Positions 1 through 5,891 of a DNA stretch of 6,733 bases are shown one piece after another. The position numbers and the translations under genes were made by a program. This stretch comes from Methanosarcinales archaeon. GTDB taxonomy: Archaea; Halobacteriota; Methanosarcinia; Methanosarcinales; Methanogasteraceae. Location of the stretch: assembly GCA_030666765.1 (NCBI GenBank), contig DAOUXE010000060.1, forward strand, positions 1-6,733, written 5' to 3'. The notes under the pieces were generated by a model. It worked only from the letters and a program-made list of their open reading frames with translations, searched no databases and was not told the origin of the DNA. How positions within the stretch are numbered: the stretch's first letter is position 1; the number at the start of each line of letters is the position of its first letter.

Positions 1-1
1 G

Positions 2-988
2 ACGCTTGTGATCTACACGCATCTCGATGTGGTTCCTGTAGGCGATGGATGGACATTCCCGCCGTACGAGGGCACGATTGCGGACGGCAGATTCTATGCA
101 CGGGGATCTGCGGACTCGAAGGCAGCGATTGCGGCGCTCTTAACCGCGCTCACCCAGATCCGGGAACTTGGTATAACGCCCGCATATAACCTCAATATCG
201 CACTGACAACGGACGAAGAGATCGGTCCGTACTCAGGACTTTGTTATTTTGCTGACATCGGTCTCCTGTCAGGGGATTATTTCCTGTGCATGGACGGCGA
301 GGGCGATGACGTCATCATCGGCACAAACGGGATACTCACGTGGCGAGTTGATGTTTTCGGAAGGACGTGCCACAGCGGAAGCAGTTTTTTAGGCGTAAAC
401 GCACTCGAAAAATCGGTTGCGCTGATGAACGGGCTGCTTGAACTGAAAGACAAGGTCGAGGACAGGCGGTCAGAGATGCCAAGCAGCCACGTAGTCGCTG
501 AGAAGACCGGTTTTTTAAATGTGAAACCGGTTCTGAATATCACGATGATCGAGAGCGGCGTAAAGGAGAACGTGGTTCCGGGGAGGTGCACCATTCGCGG
601 CGACCGCAGGGTGATACCTGAAGAGACATTCGATACCGCAATCGAGGAGATTAAAAGAGCGCTGGAGAATACCGCAGGTGCCTATGCCGATACGAGCTAC
701 GATTTCACGTATGAGCTTGGGTATCCGCCGATGTGTACCGATGCGAGCCACCCGTGGATCGGGCGGGTTCTGGCTGTTGCAAACGAGGTGTCCGACCGCA
801 AGATCGGTATCGCGGGAGCGCAGGGCAGTCTCGATGTTGCTTATGTGATCGGGATCACAGGGCAGCCGGTCTGCTGCCACGGCGTCGGGAGAGTGCTTGA
901 GAGCCGGGCACATGCCGAGGATGAGAACGTGCGCATCGAGGACCTGGTACGGTACACAAAGTTTTTGGGGCTGCTGCTGACAGAGTGA
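2..988 (+). CDS. M20-family metallopeptidase/deacylase (ArgE/DapE-like), 5' end cut by window
   Basis: This is the C-terminal 328 residues of a cytoplasmic di-zinc hydrolase of the M20 family, which includes acetylornithine deacetylase and succinyl-diaminopimelate desuccinylase. The frame is open to the left edge, and the GTG at 8 encodes an internal valine of the strand before the HLD motif, so the real start lies upstream. Counting that valine as residue 1, visible motifs are HLD (His5, Asp7), GSADSK with the metal-bridging Asp36, TTDEEIG with the likely general base Glu70 and metal ligand Glu71, metal-ligand candidate Asp96 in MDGE, the dimerisation-domain GRTCHSG with His122, and the C-terminal metal-ligand His302 in AHAEDE. 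All expected catalytic elements are present, so it is probably active. About 60-80 N-terminal residues are missing, judging by a usual family length near 400. The substrate cannot be assigned: arginine or lysine/diaminopimelate biosynthesis, or peptide turnover, are all possible. The next gene starts 22 bases after its stop, suggesting cotranscription. Confidence 0.92.
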   Translation, partial: TLVIYTHLDVVPVGDGWTFPPYEGTIADGRFYARGSADSKAAIAALLTALTQIRELGITPAYNLNIALTTDEEIGPYSGLCYFADIGLLSGDYFLCMDGEGDDVIIGTNGILTWRVDVFGRTCHSGSSFLGVNALEKSVALMNGLLELKDKVEDRRSEMPSSHVVAEKTGFLNVKPVLNITMIESGVKENVVPGRCTIRGDRRVIPEETFDTAIEEIKRALENTAGAYADTSYDFTYELGYPPMCTDASHPWIGRVLAVANEVSDRKIGIAGAQGSLDVAYVIGITGQPVCCHGVGRVLESRAHAEDENVRIEDLVRYTKFLGLLLTE

Positions 989-1008
989 TAGAGATTGGTA
1001 GAGTGATA
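982..1008 (+). repeat. 9-bp direct repeat AGAGTGATA at the gene junction
   Basis: AGAGTGATA occurs at 982-990 and again at 1000-1008. The first copy contains the TGA stop of the M20 gene. The second supplies the GAGTGAT element just before the ATG at 1011 and may act as its ribosome binding site. It may be a small local duplication or chance. Confidence 0.5.
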
Positions 1009-1010
1009 CC

Positions 1011-2078
1011 ATGAAATCCACAAAATCCCTCGAATTCATAAGCACCCGGAACGCAATGCTTGCGACGATAATCATGTTCAGCGCACTGTTCATGATTCTG
1101 ATTATAGGGATGCTCATACCGCTATTTGCAGACATAGCTCTCGATGCCGGATGGTTTAATACCAGAACGATGCTGCCAACCCTTCTTCTGGCACTGCTTC
1201 TTGGCGTATGCCTGCTTCTACCGGATGTCTCACCGACGTGGATTCTTGCCATGGTTGCAGTCGTGATCGTGGCAACCATACTCTCAGGAGCCGTATCGCC
1301 ATTTAACAACACCCCGATCGATGTGTCGGTGCCGATACTTCTATTTGCCACGCTTGCGATTATATACCGGATCATTCGGCTGCCCAAACTGACGCTCCGC
1401 AGCGTAAGTCCGCATATCATCCATATCGGCATCGTTCTGATCCTGGTCGGTATCGTCGTGAGCACAAACACGAGGATCGATGGATCCACGGTTATACAAA
1501 ATGGTGAATTCGGCGACTACAAAGGGCAGCCGTACTCCGTAAAGGTCACAGGAATCTCGAACCAATATGAGGGCGCGCCTTACGACGAGCACCCGGGATC
1601 ATCTTATGTGACCCTAATCGATTTTGAGCTCTATAACAGGGGCACGCTGATCGATCGCGATGCGGTCAAGTTCATCACGGATTACAAGTGGGGACAGTCG
1701 TATGCAACAAACTACGTCCACCGGTCGCTCACAGAAGAGGTGTTCATCACCACGAAGATGGTTGAAGGCGACTACGCCAATCTCTACATGCGCACAGCAC
1801 CATGGATCACCGCGGTCTGGGGCGGGATCCTCCTGATGTCTCTCGGAATCGTCTTGCTCATGTACTCAGTTAGAAATGGGAAAGAAGGGGCAAAAGCAGC
1901 AGAAACGATAAAAGAAAGGGAGAAAGAAGCGAAGAAAGATAAGAGCGAGAAAAGAGGGAGAAGAGAAAAAAGAGAAAGATCAGGGAAGAGAGAAGACAAG
2001 AGGGAGGGGGAAGAGGATATCGACAGAAGATACGAAGATTTGCTGCAGAAGGAACTGTCTGAACTGAAGGCGAGATAA
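1011..2078 (+). CDS. CcmF C-terminal-like cytochrome c maturation protein with charged tail
   Basis: This 355-residue membrane protein resembles the C-terminal third of CcmF, the heme lyase subunit that attaches heme to apocytochrome c outside the membrane. About five hydrophobic segments (near residues 16-38, 54-71, 76-96, 106-122 and 135-152) lead to an extracytoplasmic domain (about 153-262) and a last helix (264-286). The HIIHIG motif (His135, His138) matches the region of the CcmF transmembrane histidine that binds heme b. The TEEVFI, NLYM and PWITAVWGGILLMSLG segments match the end of CcmF. The tryptophan-rich WWD domain and its flanking periplasmic histidines are absent, so this should be one half of a split CcmF needing a partner. 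Residues 290-355 form an unusual cytoplasmic tail of Lys, Arg and Glu, possibly coiled coil, encoded by nearly pure purine DNA. The ATG at 1011 follows a GAGTGAT ribosome-binding-like site. The subfamily is assigned by motif recognition only; another ResB/CcmF-like membrane protein is the main alternative. Confidence 0.75.
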   Translation: MKSTKSLEFISTRNAMLATIIMFSALFMILIIGMLIPLFADIALDAGWFNTRTMLPTLLLALLLGVCLLLPDVSPTWILAMVAVVIVATILSGAVSPFNNTPIDVSVPILLFATLAIIYRIIRLPKLTLRSVSPHIIHIGIVLILVGIVVSTNTRIDGSTVIQNGEFGDYKGQPYSVKVTGISNQYEGAPYDEHPGSSYVTLIDFELYNRGTLIDRDAVKFITDYKWGQSYATNYVHRSLTEEVFITTKMVEGDYANLYMRTAPWITAVWGGILLMSLGIVLLMYSVRNGKEGAKAAETIKEREKEAKKDKSEKRGRREKRERSGKREDKREGEEDIDRRYEDLLQKELSELKAR

Positions 2079-2120
2079 GGAAGAGAAGAAGAAAAGGAGA
2101 AACCGGAGAGAAGGAAGAGA
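1870..2120 (+). repeat. Long purine-rich (GA) tract across a gene end and the following gap
   Basis: The plus strand here is almost entirely A and G. Uninterrupted purine runs lie at 1947-1979 (33 bases), 1982-1996, 1998-2017, 2077-2102 (26 bases) and 2105-2120. The tract encodes the Lys/Arg/Glu tail of the CcmF-like protein, runs through its TAA stop at 2076-2078, fills the 41-base gap (39 of 41 bases purine) and reaches the ATG at 2120. Because the bias ignores the coding boundary, it looks like a property of the DNA or RNA rather than only of the protein. The gap also offers several GGAG/GGAAG-type ribosome binding sequences for the next gene. Confidence 0.8.
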
Positions 2121-3400
2121 TGAAGACGGTTATCATCGGCGGCGGGCTCTCAGGGCTTGCATCTGCGTACAGGATGCTAAAAGAGGGCACATCCGACGTA
2201 ACCATCCTTGAGAAAGGTTCCGAGGTCGGCGGGATGGCTGCGAGTTACCATATCGACGACTATCACATCGAGAAGTATTACCACCACATCTTCGCGAGTG
2301 ATTCCGAGCTGATAGATCTCATCGGGAGCATGGGTCTCGGTGCTGACCTGCAATGGCTCAAAGGAACCACTGGCTATTATATCGACGGAAAGATACACCC
2401 GATGAACACGCCGATCGAACTGCTCAAGTCGCCGCTCTCGGTTCCGGACCTGATACGGATTGCACGTACCGTCCTTGTGACCAGGCGGGCAAAGGATGAG
2501 GAGATTTATAAACTCGATCGCGTCACCGCAAAGGAGTGGATCCTTAAGAATGCCGGAAGATCGGTCTACGAGCGGTTCTTTGAGCCACTCTTGCGAAGCA
2601 AGTTCGGTAGCAGCCACGACCGCGTATCTGCTGCATGGCTCTTCGGACGCATCAGGATCAGGTCGAACCGGTCCACGAGTGGGGAGCGGCTCGGATACCT
2701 GCGCGGAGGGTTTCACCGCCTCGTCGCACGTCTGACAGAATCGATCGTTGCGATGGGCGGTGAGATCCGGACGAACTGCGAGGCATCAGAGATCAGAACC
2801 GTTGATGGAAGCGTCTCCGGTGTTACTGCCGGCGGATACACCGACTGCGATTCCGTGATCTCGACGGTATCACCTCATGCACTTTTAAAGATAATTTCGG
2901 ATGCGCCTGATATCCCGTATCAGGGAACTGCATGTGCGCTCTTTGGCATGAACAGGTCATTGATGCCTGATATGTACTGGTTAAACATAAAATCAAGCGT
3001 GCCTTTTGGTGCGGTCATCGAACATACGAACTTCATTCCGGTCTCAGATTACGGAGAGCATCTGGTATACGTGACTGCATACTTCCAGGACGATACAGAT
3101 CCGAGATGGCGGTCTTCGGAGCAGGAACTGATCGATTCATATCTGGGCGGGCTTATGGAGTTATTTCCGGATTTCCACCGCGATGACGTCTCGTGGTGGA
3201 GACTTGCGCGGGATATCGACACGGCTCCGGTGTACATGACAGATTATATCGAGAAGATCCCGCCGTACTCCGCCGATATCGATGGGCTATATCTTGCTGG
3301 CATGTTCTCCCGGACCAACTATCCTGAACGGAGTATGAATGGTTCTGTTCTGGCAGGATTCGGGTGCGCGGAGGAGGTCATGGGACGTACCCGTGCCTGA
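2120..3400 (+). CDS. FAD-dependent oxidoreductase, protoporphyrinogen oxidase/amine oxidase type
   Basis: This 426-residue soluble flavoprotein belongs to the broad NAD(P)/FAD-dependent oxidoreductase group that includes HemY-type protoporphyrinogen oxidase, phytoene desaturases and many enzymes found beside glycan genes. The N-terminal Rossmann dinucleotide-binding motif GGGLSGL is at residues 7-13. Glu31, at the end of the second strand, should bind the adenosine ribose, followed by the GG of EVGGMA at 37-38. A YYHHIF motif (53-58) is distinctive of one subgroup. The C-terminal FAD-binding segment GLYLAGMF, followed by MNGSVLAGFGCAEEV, is complete, so the enzyme is full length and probably active. 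The start at ATG 2120 puts the Rossmann motif at the expected place and is preceded by purine-rich ribosome-binding-like sequence. It follows the CcmF-like gene by 41 bases. The true substrate is unknown: a heme-pathway role is suggested only by that neighbour, and a role in sugar or lipid oxidation is equally possible. Confidence 0.88.
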   Translation: MKTVIIGGGLSGLASAYRMLKEGTSDVTILEKGSEVGGMAASYHIDDYHIEKYYHHIFASDSELIDLIGSMGLGADLQWLKGTTGYYIDGKIHPMNTPIELLKSPLSVPDLIRIARTVLVTRRAKDEEIYKLDRVTAKEWILKNAGRSVYERFFEPLLRSKFGSSHDRVSAAWLFGRIRIRSNRSTSGERLGYLRGGFHRLVARLTESIVAMGGEIRTNCEASEIRTVDGSVSGVTAGGYTDCDSVISTVSPHALLKIISDAPDIPYQGTACALFGMNRSLMPDMYWLNIKSSVPFGAVIEHTNFIPVSDYGEHLVYVTAYFQDDTDPRWRSSEQELIDSYLGGLMELFPDFHRDDVSWWRLARDIDTAPVYMTDYIEKIPPYSADIDGLYLAGMFSRTNYPERSMNGSVLAGFGCAEEVMGRTRA

Positions 3401-3457
3401 AAATCCTGTAGTGGCTCGACCAGTGGTTGATCCGGCGTAACCCGTAACCAAAATTTT

Positions 3458-3484
3458 ACGGCGAAATTATGCTGACTTTGCCGT
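3458..3484 (+). terminator. Hairpin downstream of the FAD oxidoreductase gene, possible 3'-end structure
   Basis: ACGGCGAA (3458-3465) pairs with TTTGCCGT (3477-3484), giving an 8-bp stem with one G-U pair and an 11-base loop. It lies 57 bases after the stop codon. No T-run follows the stem, so it does not match a classical intrinsic terminator or the typical T-rich archaeal terminator. It could stabilise the 3' end of the upstream operon's mRNA. Confidence 0.3.
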
Positions 3485-3594
3485 CGGATTCGTGATGTTC
3501 GCTTATTAGTGAAATTCGGGATCCAATCCGATTTTACAAAAAACCCCTACCAACGAAACATGAATTGTACAAATGTCAATTGGCAACCCGGTTA

Positions 3595-3615
3595 ACCAAA
3601 AATATATATATATAA
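3595..3615 (+). promoter_or_regulatory. Archaeal BRE/TATA promoter for the membrane protein gene
   Basis: ACCAAAAA (3595-3602) resembles a BRE and runs into an alternating AT tract at 3602-3614. This fits an archaeal TATA box bound by TBP and TFB. Transcription would be expected to start about 25 bases downstream, near 3630-3640, leaving a leader of about 70-80 bases before the ATG at 3710. It is the clearest promoter in the window and implies that the 3710 gene has its own transcript. Confidence 0.65.
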
Positions 3616-3644
3616 CAGCTACGTTCAGACAATCGTATGCGTAC

Positions 3645-3664
3645 TCGGGCTCGAATGTGCCCGG
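3645..3664 (+). other. GC hairpin in the leader of the membrane protein gene
   Basis: CGGGC (3646-3650) pairs with GCCCG (3659-3663), extended by a T-G pair, around an 8-base loop. It lies just after the predicted transcription start and could stabilise or regulate the leader. A 16-codon ORF (3637-3687) overlaps it, and a 5-codon ORF (3687-3704) overlaps that stop as TAATG. Both may be chance. Confidence 0.3.
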
Positions 3665-3709
3665 ACTGGACAGGAGCGGTCACATAATGAAGAAAGGGAG
3701 ATAAGGAAT

Positions 3710-4381
3710 ATGTCAAAGAAATTTGTCATAAGTTATGCAGTGCAATTTGGGTGGGATATAACGAAAAGTAACATCGGTTTTTTCATCGGTCTTCTGATAG
3801 TGGTGGGCTTGATACAATACGTCCCGGATACCGTTGCAGCAATAATCGAAGCAGATGCCCCGGCTCTGTCGCTTATTATCCGGATCGCTTCTTATGTTCT
3901 CTCGACGATAATAGGAATGGGGATAATCAAGATTTGTTTGAAGTTTTGCGATGGTGAGAAAGGGGAATTTTCAGACCTTTTCTCCTGTTATCCTCTCTTT
4001 TTTAAGTATCTGGTTGGTTCAATCCTGTACGGGTCAATTGTTGTGGTGGGGTTGATCTTGTTAATCATTCCCGGAATTATCTGGGCGATCAAATTCCAGT
4101 TTTTTGATTATTCGATCGTCGATGAGGGGCTTGGTCCGATAGATGCGCTCGAAAAGAGTTCTGAGATCACAAGGGGTGTAAAATGGGATTTATTCATCTT
4201 TGCCATATTGCTTGTTATCATCGACATATTGGGTTTTCTCTGCCTGTTGGTTGGTTTATTTGTCACCATTCCTGTGACCATGGTTGCTACGGCTTTCGTG
4301 TATCGCAAACTGCTGCCTGAAACGTATCAAGGATACTACGGGGACCCTGATCAGCAGTTACCAGACCCGGTGTCGGTGTAA
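3710..4381 (+). CDS. Polytopic membrane protein of unknown function (YciC/DUF975-like)
   Basis: This 223-residue integral membrane protein has hydrophobic segments near residues 22-38, 54-78, 97-130 and 158-199, the last two long enough for more than one pass each. The LLIIPGIIWAIKFQFFDYSIVDEG segment with its Pro-Gly at 121-122, followed by GPIDALEKSSEITRGVKWDLF, is typical of small membrane families annotated as YciC/UPF0259-like, DUF975-like or glycerophosphodiester phosphodiesterase membrane domain. None of these has a firm molecular function. The tail (about 205-223) is polar, with Asp, Gln and Pro. The ATG at 3710 is supported by purine-rich ribosome-binding-like sequence (GGGAG at 3696-3700 and AAGGA at 3703-3707). 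It has its own promoter and leader, and it converges on the minus-strand gene that ends 46 bases further on. Its DNA is visibly more AT-rich than the upstream operon. The family assignment is from motif pattern only. Confidence 0.8.
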   Translation: MSKKFVISYAVQFGWDITKSNIGFFIGLLIVVGLIQYVPDTVAAIIEADAPALSLIIRIASYVLSTIIGMGIIKICLKFCDGEKGEFSDLFSCYPLFFKYLVGSILYGSIVVVGLILLIIPGIIWAIKFQFFDYSIVDEGLGPIDALEKSSEITRGVKWDLFIFAILLVIIDILGFLCLLVGLFVTIPVTMVATAFVYRKLLPETYQGYYGDPDQQLPDPVSV

Positions 4382-4426
4382 AAACAGGGCTCAGGCACTT
4401 GCGCCTCGCCCATACCGTCGCCTTGT

Positions 4427-4828
4427 CTACCTCTTCTTCCCCTTCTGCCCTCTCCGCTCAAAGTGCATGATGTATATATCAGGTCTTGGCATCTTCCCGC
4501 TTGCTGTGGCAAACTCGGGATAGCACCGGTCACAGAGCACACGCCAGTTGATCGCAGCAACGACCGAACTACCTGGAATGAGTCTCGCAAATATGAAACT
4601 TGACGGAATCTCAAGACGCGATGCGACCTCTTTAAAGAAGAAGAGCATCTGCTCCTCAAAGACCTCAATATCATCCAGTTCGAGTCCGCGAACATTCACT
4701 GTGATGCCGCTGCACCCACACGGCAGCGCGAAGACATCCAGTTCTGTGACCATGACCGCCCTTGCAAGCATCTTTCTCAGGTTATTTTCAATGTCGCTTC
4801 TTATCTGCAGTATTTCTTTCGTGATCAT
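4427..4828 (-). CDS. Small CxC/CxxC protein coupled to the U32 gene, function unknown
   Basis: I do not recognise this 133-residue soluble protein with certainty; it looks like a conserved archaeal family of unknown function. Its N-terminal half has a helix-forming stretch (about 4-24), then ALPCGCSGITV with Cys37 and Cys39. A middle acidic segment (50-73) follows, then SSFIFARLIPGSSVVAAINWRVLCDRCYPE with Cys99 and Cys102, and a basic Arg/Lys tail. The CxC and CxxC pairs could together bind zinc or an iron-sulfur cluster. The ATG at 4828 overlaps the TGA of the U32 gene as ATGA, and GAGGTGA lies 4 bases before it, so translation is probably coupled. A start at 4864 would add 12 residues but lacks a good ribosome binding site. 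The coupling points to a partner or accessory role with the U32 protein; that is inference. Confidence 0.82.
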   Translation of the reverse strand: MITKEILQIRSDIENNLRKMLARAVMVTELDVFALPCGCSGITVNVRGLELDDIEVFEEQMLFFFKEVASRLEIPSSFIFARLIPGSSVVAAINWRVLCDRCYPEFATASGKMPRPDIYIMHFERRGQKGKKR

Positions 4829-5883
4829 GCGCTCACCTCGGTAATACCTGCCATCTCGCTCCATAGAACCAGCTCTTCATTCTCTGTGCCGCCGCCCGCG
4901 TATACCTTAACAGCCCGGTCAGTCAGTTCCCTGCAGAACCCGCAGTTGGCGCAGATGGTCGGGCAGTTCTTCCAGTGGTCGATTGCGCCATCAAAGTCCC
5001 GGTTTGAGATGTAATACAGATCTTTGAGTGCCTTTGGGCAGTCGAGCAGATCCATCAGGTTGCCCTCGTACGACTCGTTCGTATACGCGCTGACGCAGTT
5101 TAAGATCCAGTTGACATAATGGGTTCTGCCGCCGATCTTGAAGACGTTAGTAATGTCTGCATACTCCTTTAAGTCCTCCGGCCTGATCCATGGCGAGATC
5201 GTGATCAGTTTCGGATCCTTGATCCGGAGCATTATACATCTGTCGTAATAATAATCGTCGAGCACGTTCGGACGGGGTTGCGGGCCGAAGGCGTGTGAGA
5301 AGAAGTTGAAGTGCGCATACCGAAACGGGCACTGGTACAGGCAGCCCTCGTTTACGAGCAGTTTTATTTCACAGTCCACGGCATCCCGGATTGCATGGAT
5401 GACATCAAAGTGCCTGTGCACATCAGGATCGACTACGATCGAGTGCGCGCCAAGATCCTCGTAGAACCTGGCTTTCTCTGGCGAATCCACAAACGACAAG
5501 ACAGATACTACCGGCAGCATCTCAAAATCCCTCGCTACGATCTCGACAAGATACGGATCCGCAACAACGATGGTATCGACTCCGCAACTATCGAGCTGCC
5601 CGAGGTACCAGTGGATGAGGTTAAACCCCTCTGGCGTCAGTTGGCGCCCGCCAAGACACGAACTGTTGAGCACAATCTCCACCTTCACACCATTCTTGTG
5701 CGCATACAGGGTTTGCTCCCTGATATCCTCGATCTGGGGCGAACTTAGATTGCTCCTGCCAGTACCCACATAATCAGGCGATCCTGCCATGAATATCGAG
5801 TAAATGTCCTTTCCTGCTTCGGATACCAGTTCCTTTAGTCCATCGAAGTGTCCTGGATGTGGTACGTACAGTCTCTTTTTCAT
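4825..5883 (-). CDS. U32-family (peptidase U32/UbiU-UbiV-like) protein, probable Fe-S protein
   Basis: This 352-residue soluble protein has the U32 pattern: alternating strands and helices of a TIM barrel (about 1-175) with SPDYVGTGRSN (35-45), NGVKVEIVLNSSC (64-76), GVDTIVVADP (101-110) and LGAHSIVVDPDV (144-155). The NEGCLYQCPFRYAH segment follows, with Cys181 and Cys185, then Cys216. In known U32 proteins, cysteines of this region bind a [4Fe-4S] cluster; a fourth ligand could be Cys76, Cys263 or Cys282. A C-terminal CPTICANCGFC motif (Cys307, 311, 314, 317) could hold a second cluster. Despite the family name, the studied members UbiU/UbiV, TrhP and RlhA are hydroxylation or RNA-modification factors rather than proven proteases. 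The ATG at 5883 has AGGTGAT (5898-5892) 8 bases upstream. It heads a two-gene unit with the small cysteine protein. Substrate unknown. Confidence 0.85.
   Translation of the reverse strand: MKKRLYVPHPGHFDGLKELVSEAGKDIYSIFMAGSPDYVGTGRSNLSSPQIEDIREQTLYAHKNGVKVEIVLNSSCLGGRQLTPEGFNLIHWYLGQLDSCGVDTIVVADPYLVEIVARDFEMLPVVSVLSFVDSPEKARFYEDLGAHSIVVDPDVHRHFDVIHAIRDAVDCEIKLLVNEGCLYQCPFRYAHFNFFSHAFGPQPRPNVLDDYYYDRCIMLRIKDPKLITISPWIRPEDLKEYADITNVFKIGGRTHYVNWILNCVSAYTNESYEGNLMDLLDCPKALKDLYYISNRDFDGAIDHWKNCPTICANCGFCRELTDRAVKVYAGGGTENEELVLWSEMAGITEVSA
4829..4839 (-). promoter_or_regulatory. Ribosome binding site that fixes the small protein's start at 4828
   Basis: On the minus strand GAGGTGA (4839-4833) lies 4 bases before the ATG at 4828-4826. 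It matches the archaeal anti-Shine-Dalgarno complement and sits inside the end of the U32 coding sequence. It supports the start at 4828 over the in-frame ATG at 4864 and supports coupled translation. Confidence 0.7.
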
Positions 5884-5891
5884 GATCTTAT

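Larger units (their letters stand above)
3401..3709. other. 309-base intergenic region with hairpin, short repeats and promoter
   Basis: No convincing gene lies here. The first part has a perfect tandem heptamer CGTAACC (3436-3442 and 3443-3449) and an 8-bp-stem hairpin (3458-3484). The middle holds an 8-bp palindrome TTGTACAA (3565-3572) and an AATTG/CAATT inverted pair (3563-3567 and 3577-3581). The last part holds a TATA-type promoter and a roughly 70-base leader with a GC hairpin and two tiny ORFs. The string TAACCAAAA occurs twice, near 3445 and 3593, each time before an AT-rich run, so a second upstream promoter is possible. Confidence 0.6.

Noticed and set aside
515..1489. Long minus-strand open frame (324 codons) across the M20 gene end and CcmF-like gene start
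   Set aside because: It is antisense to two well-supported genes, spans their junction, and its translation shows no recognisable domain; it is a shadow of codon bias.
2177..2716. Minus-strand open frame of 179 codons inside the FAD oxidoreductase gene
   Set aside because: It lies wholly within a gene with clear FAD-binding motifs, and no domain or ribosome binding site supports it.
3410..3433. Apparent tandem 12-mer AGTGGCTCGACC / AGTGGTTGATCC
   Set aside because: The copies differ at 4 of 12 positions, too weak to call a repeat.
3490..3540. Possible C/D box RNA (GTGATGT resembling a C box)
   Set aside because: The C box is imperfect and no CTGA D box or terminal stem is present at the expected distance.
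4393..4406. AGGC/GCCT hairpin between the convergent genes as a terminator
   Set aside because: The stem is only 4 bp with no T-run on either side, so chance is more likely.
4829..4864. Longer start at 4864 for the small cysteine protein
   Set aside because: The added 12 residues overlap the U32 reading frame, have no good ribosome binding site, and the ATG at 4828 has GAGGTGA and an ATGA overlap.
5311..5748. Plus-strand open frame of 145 codons inside the U32 gene
   Set aside because: It is antisense to a gene with strong family motifs and a good ribosome binding site; no domain is seen.
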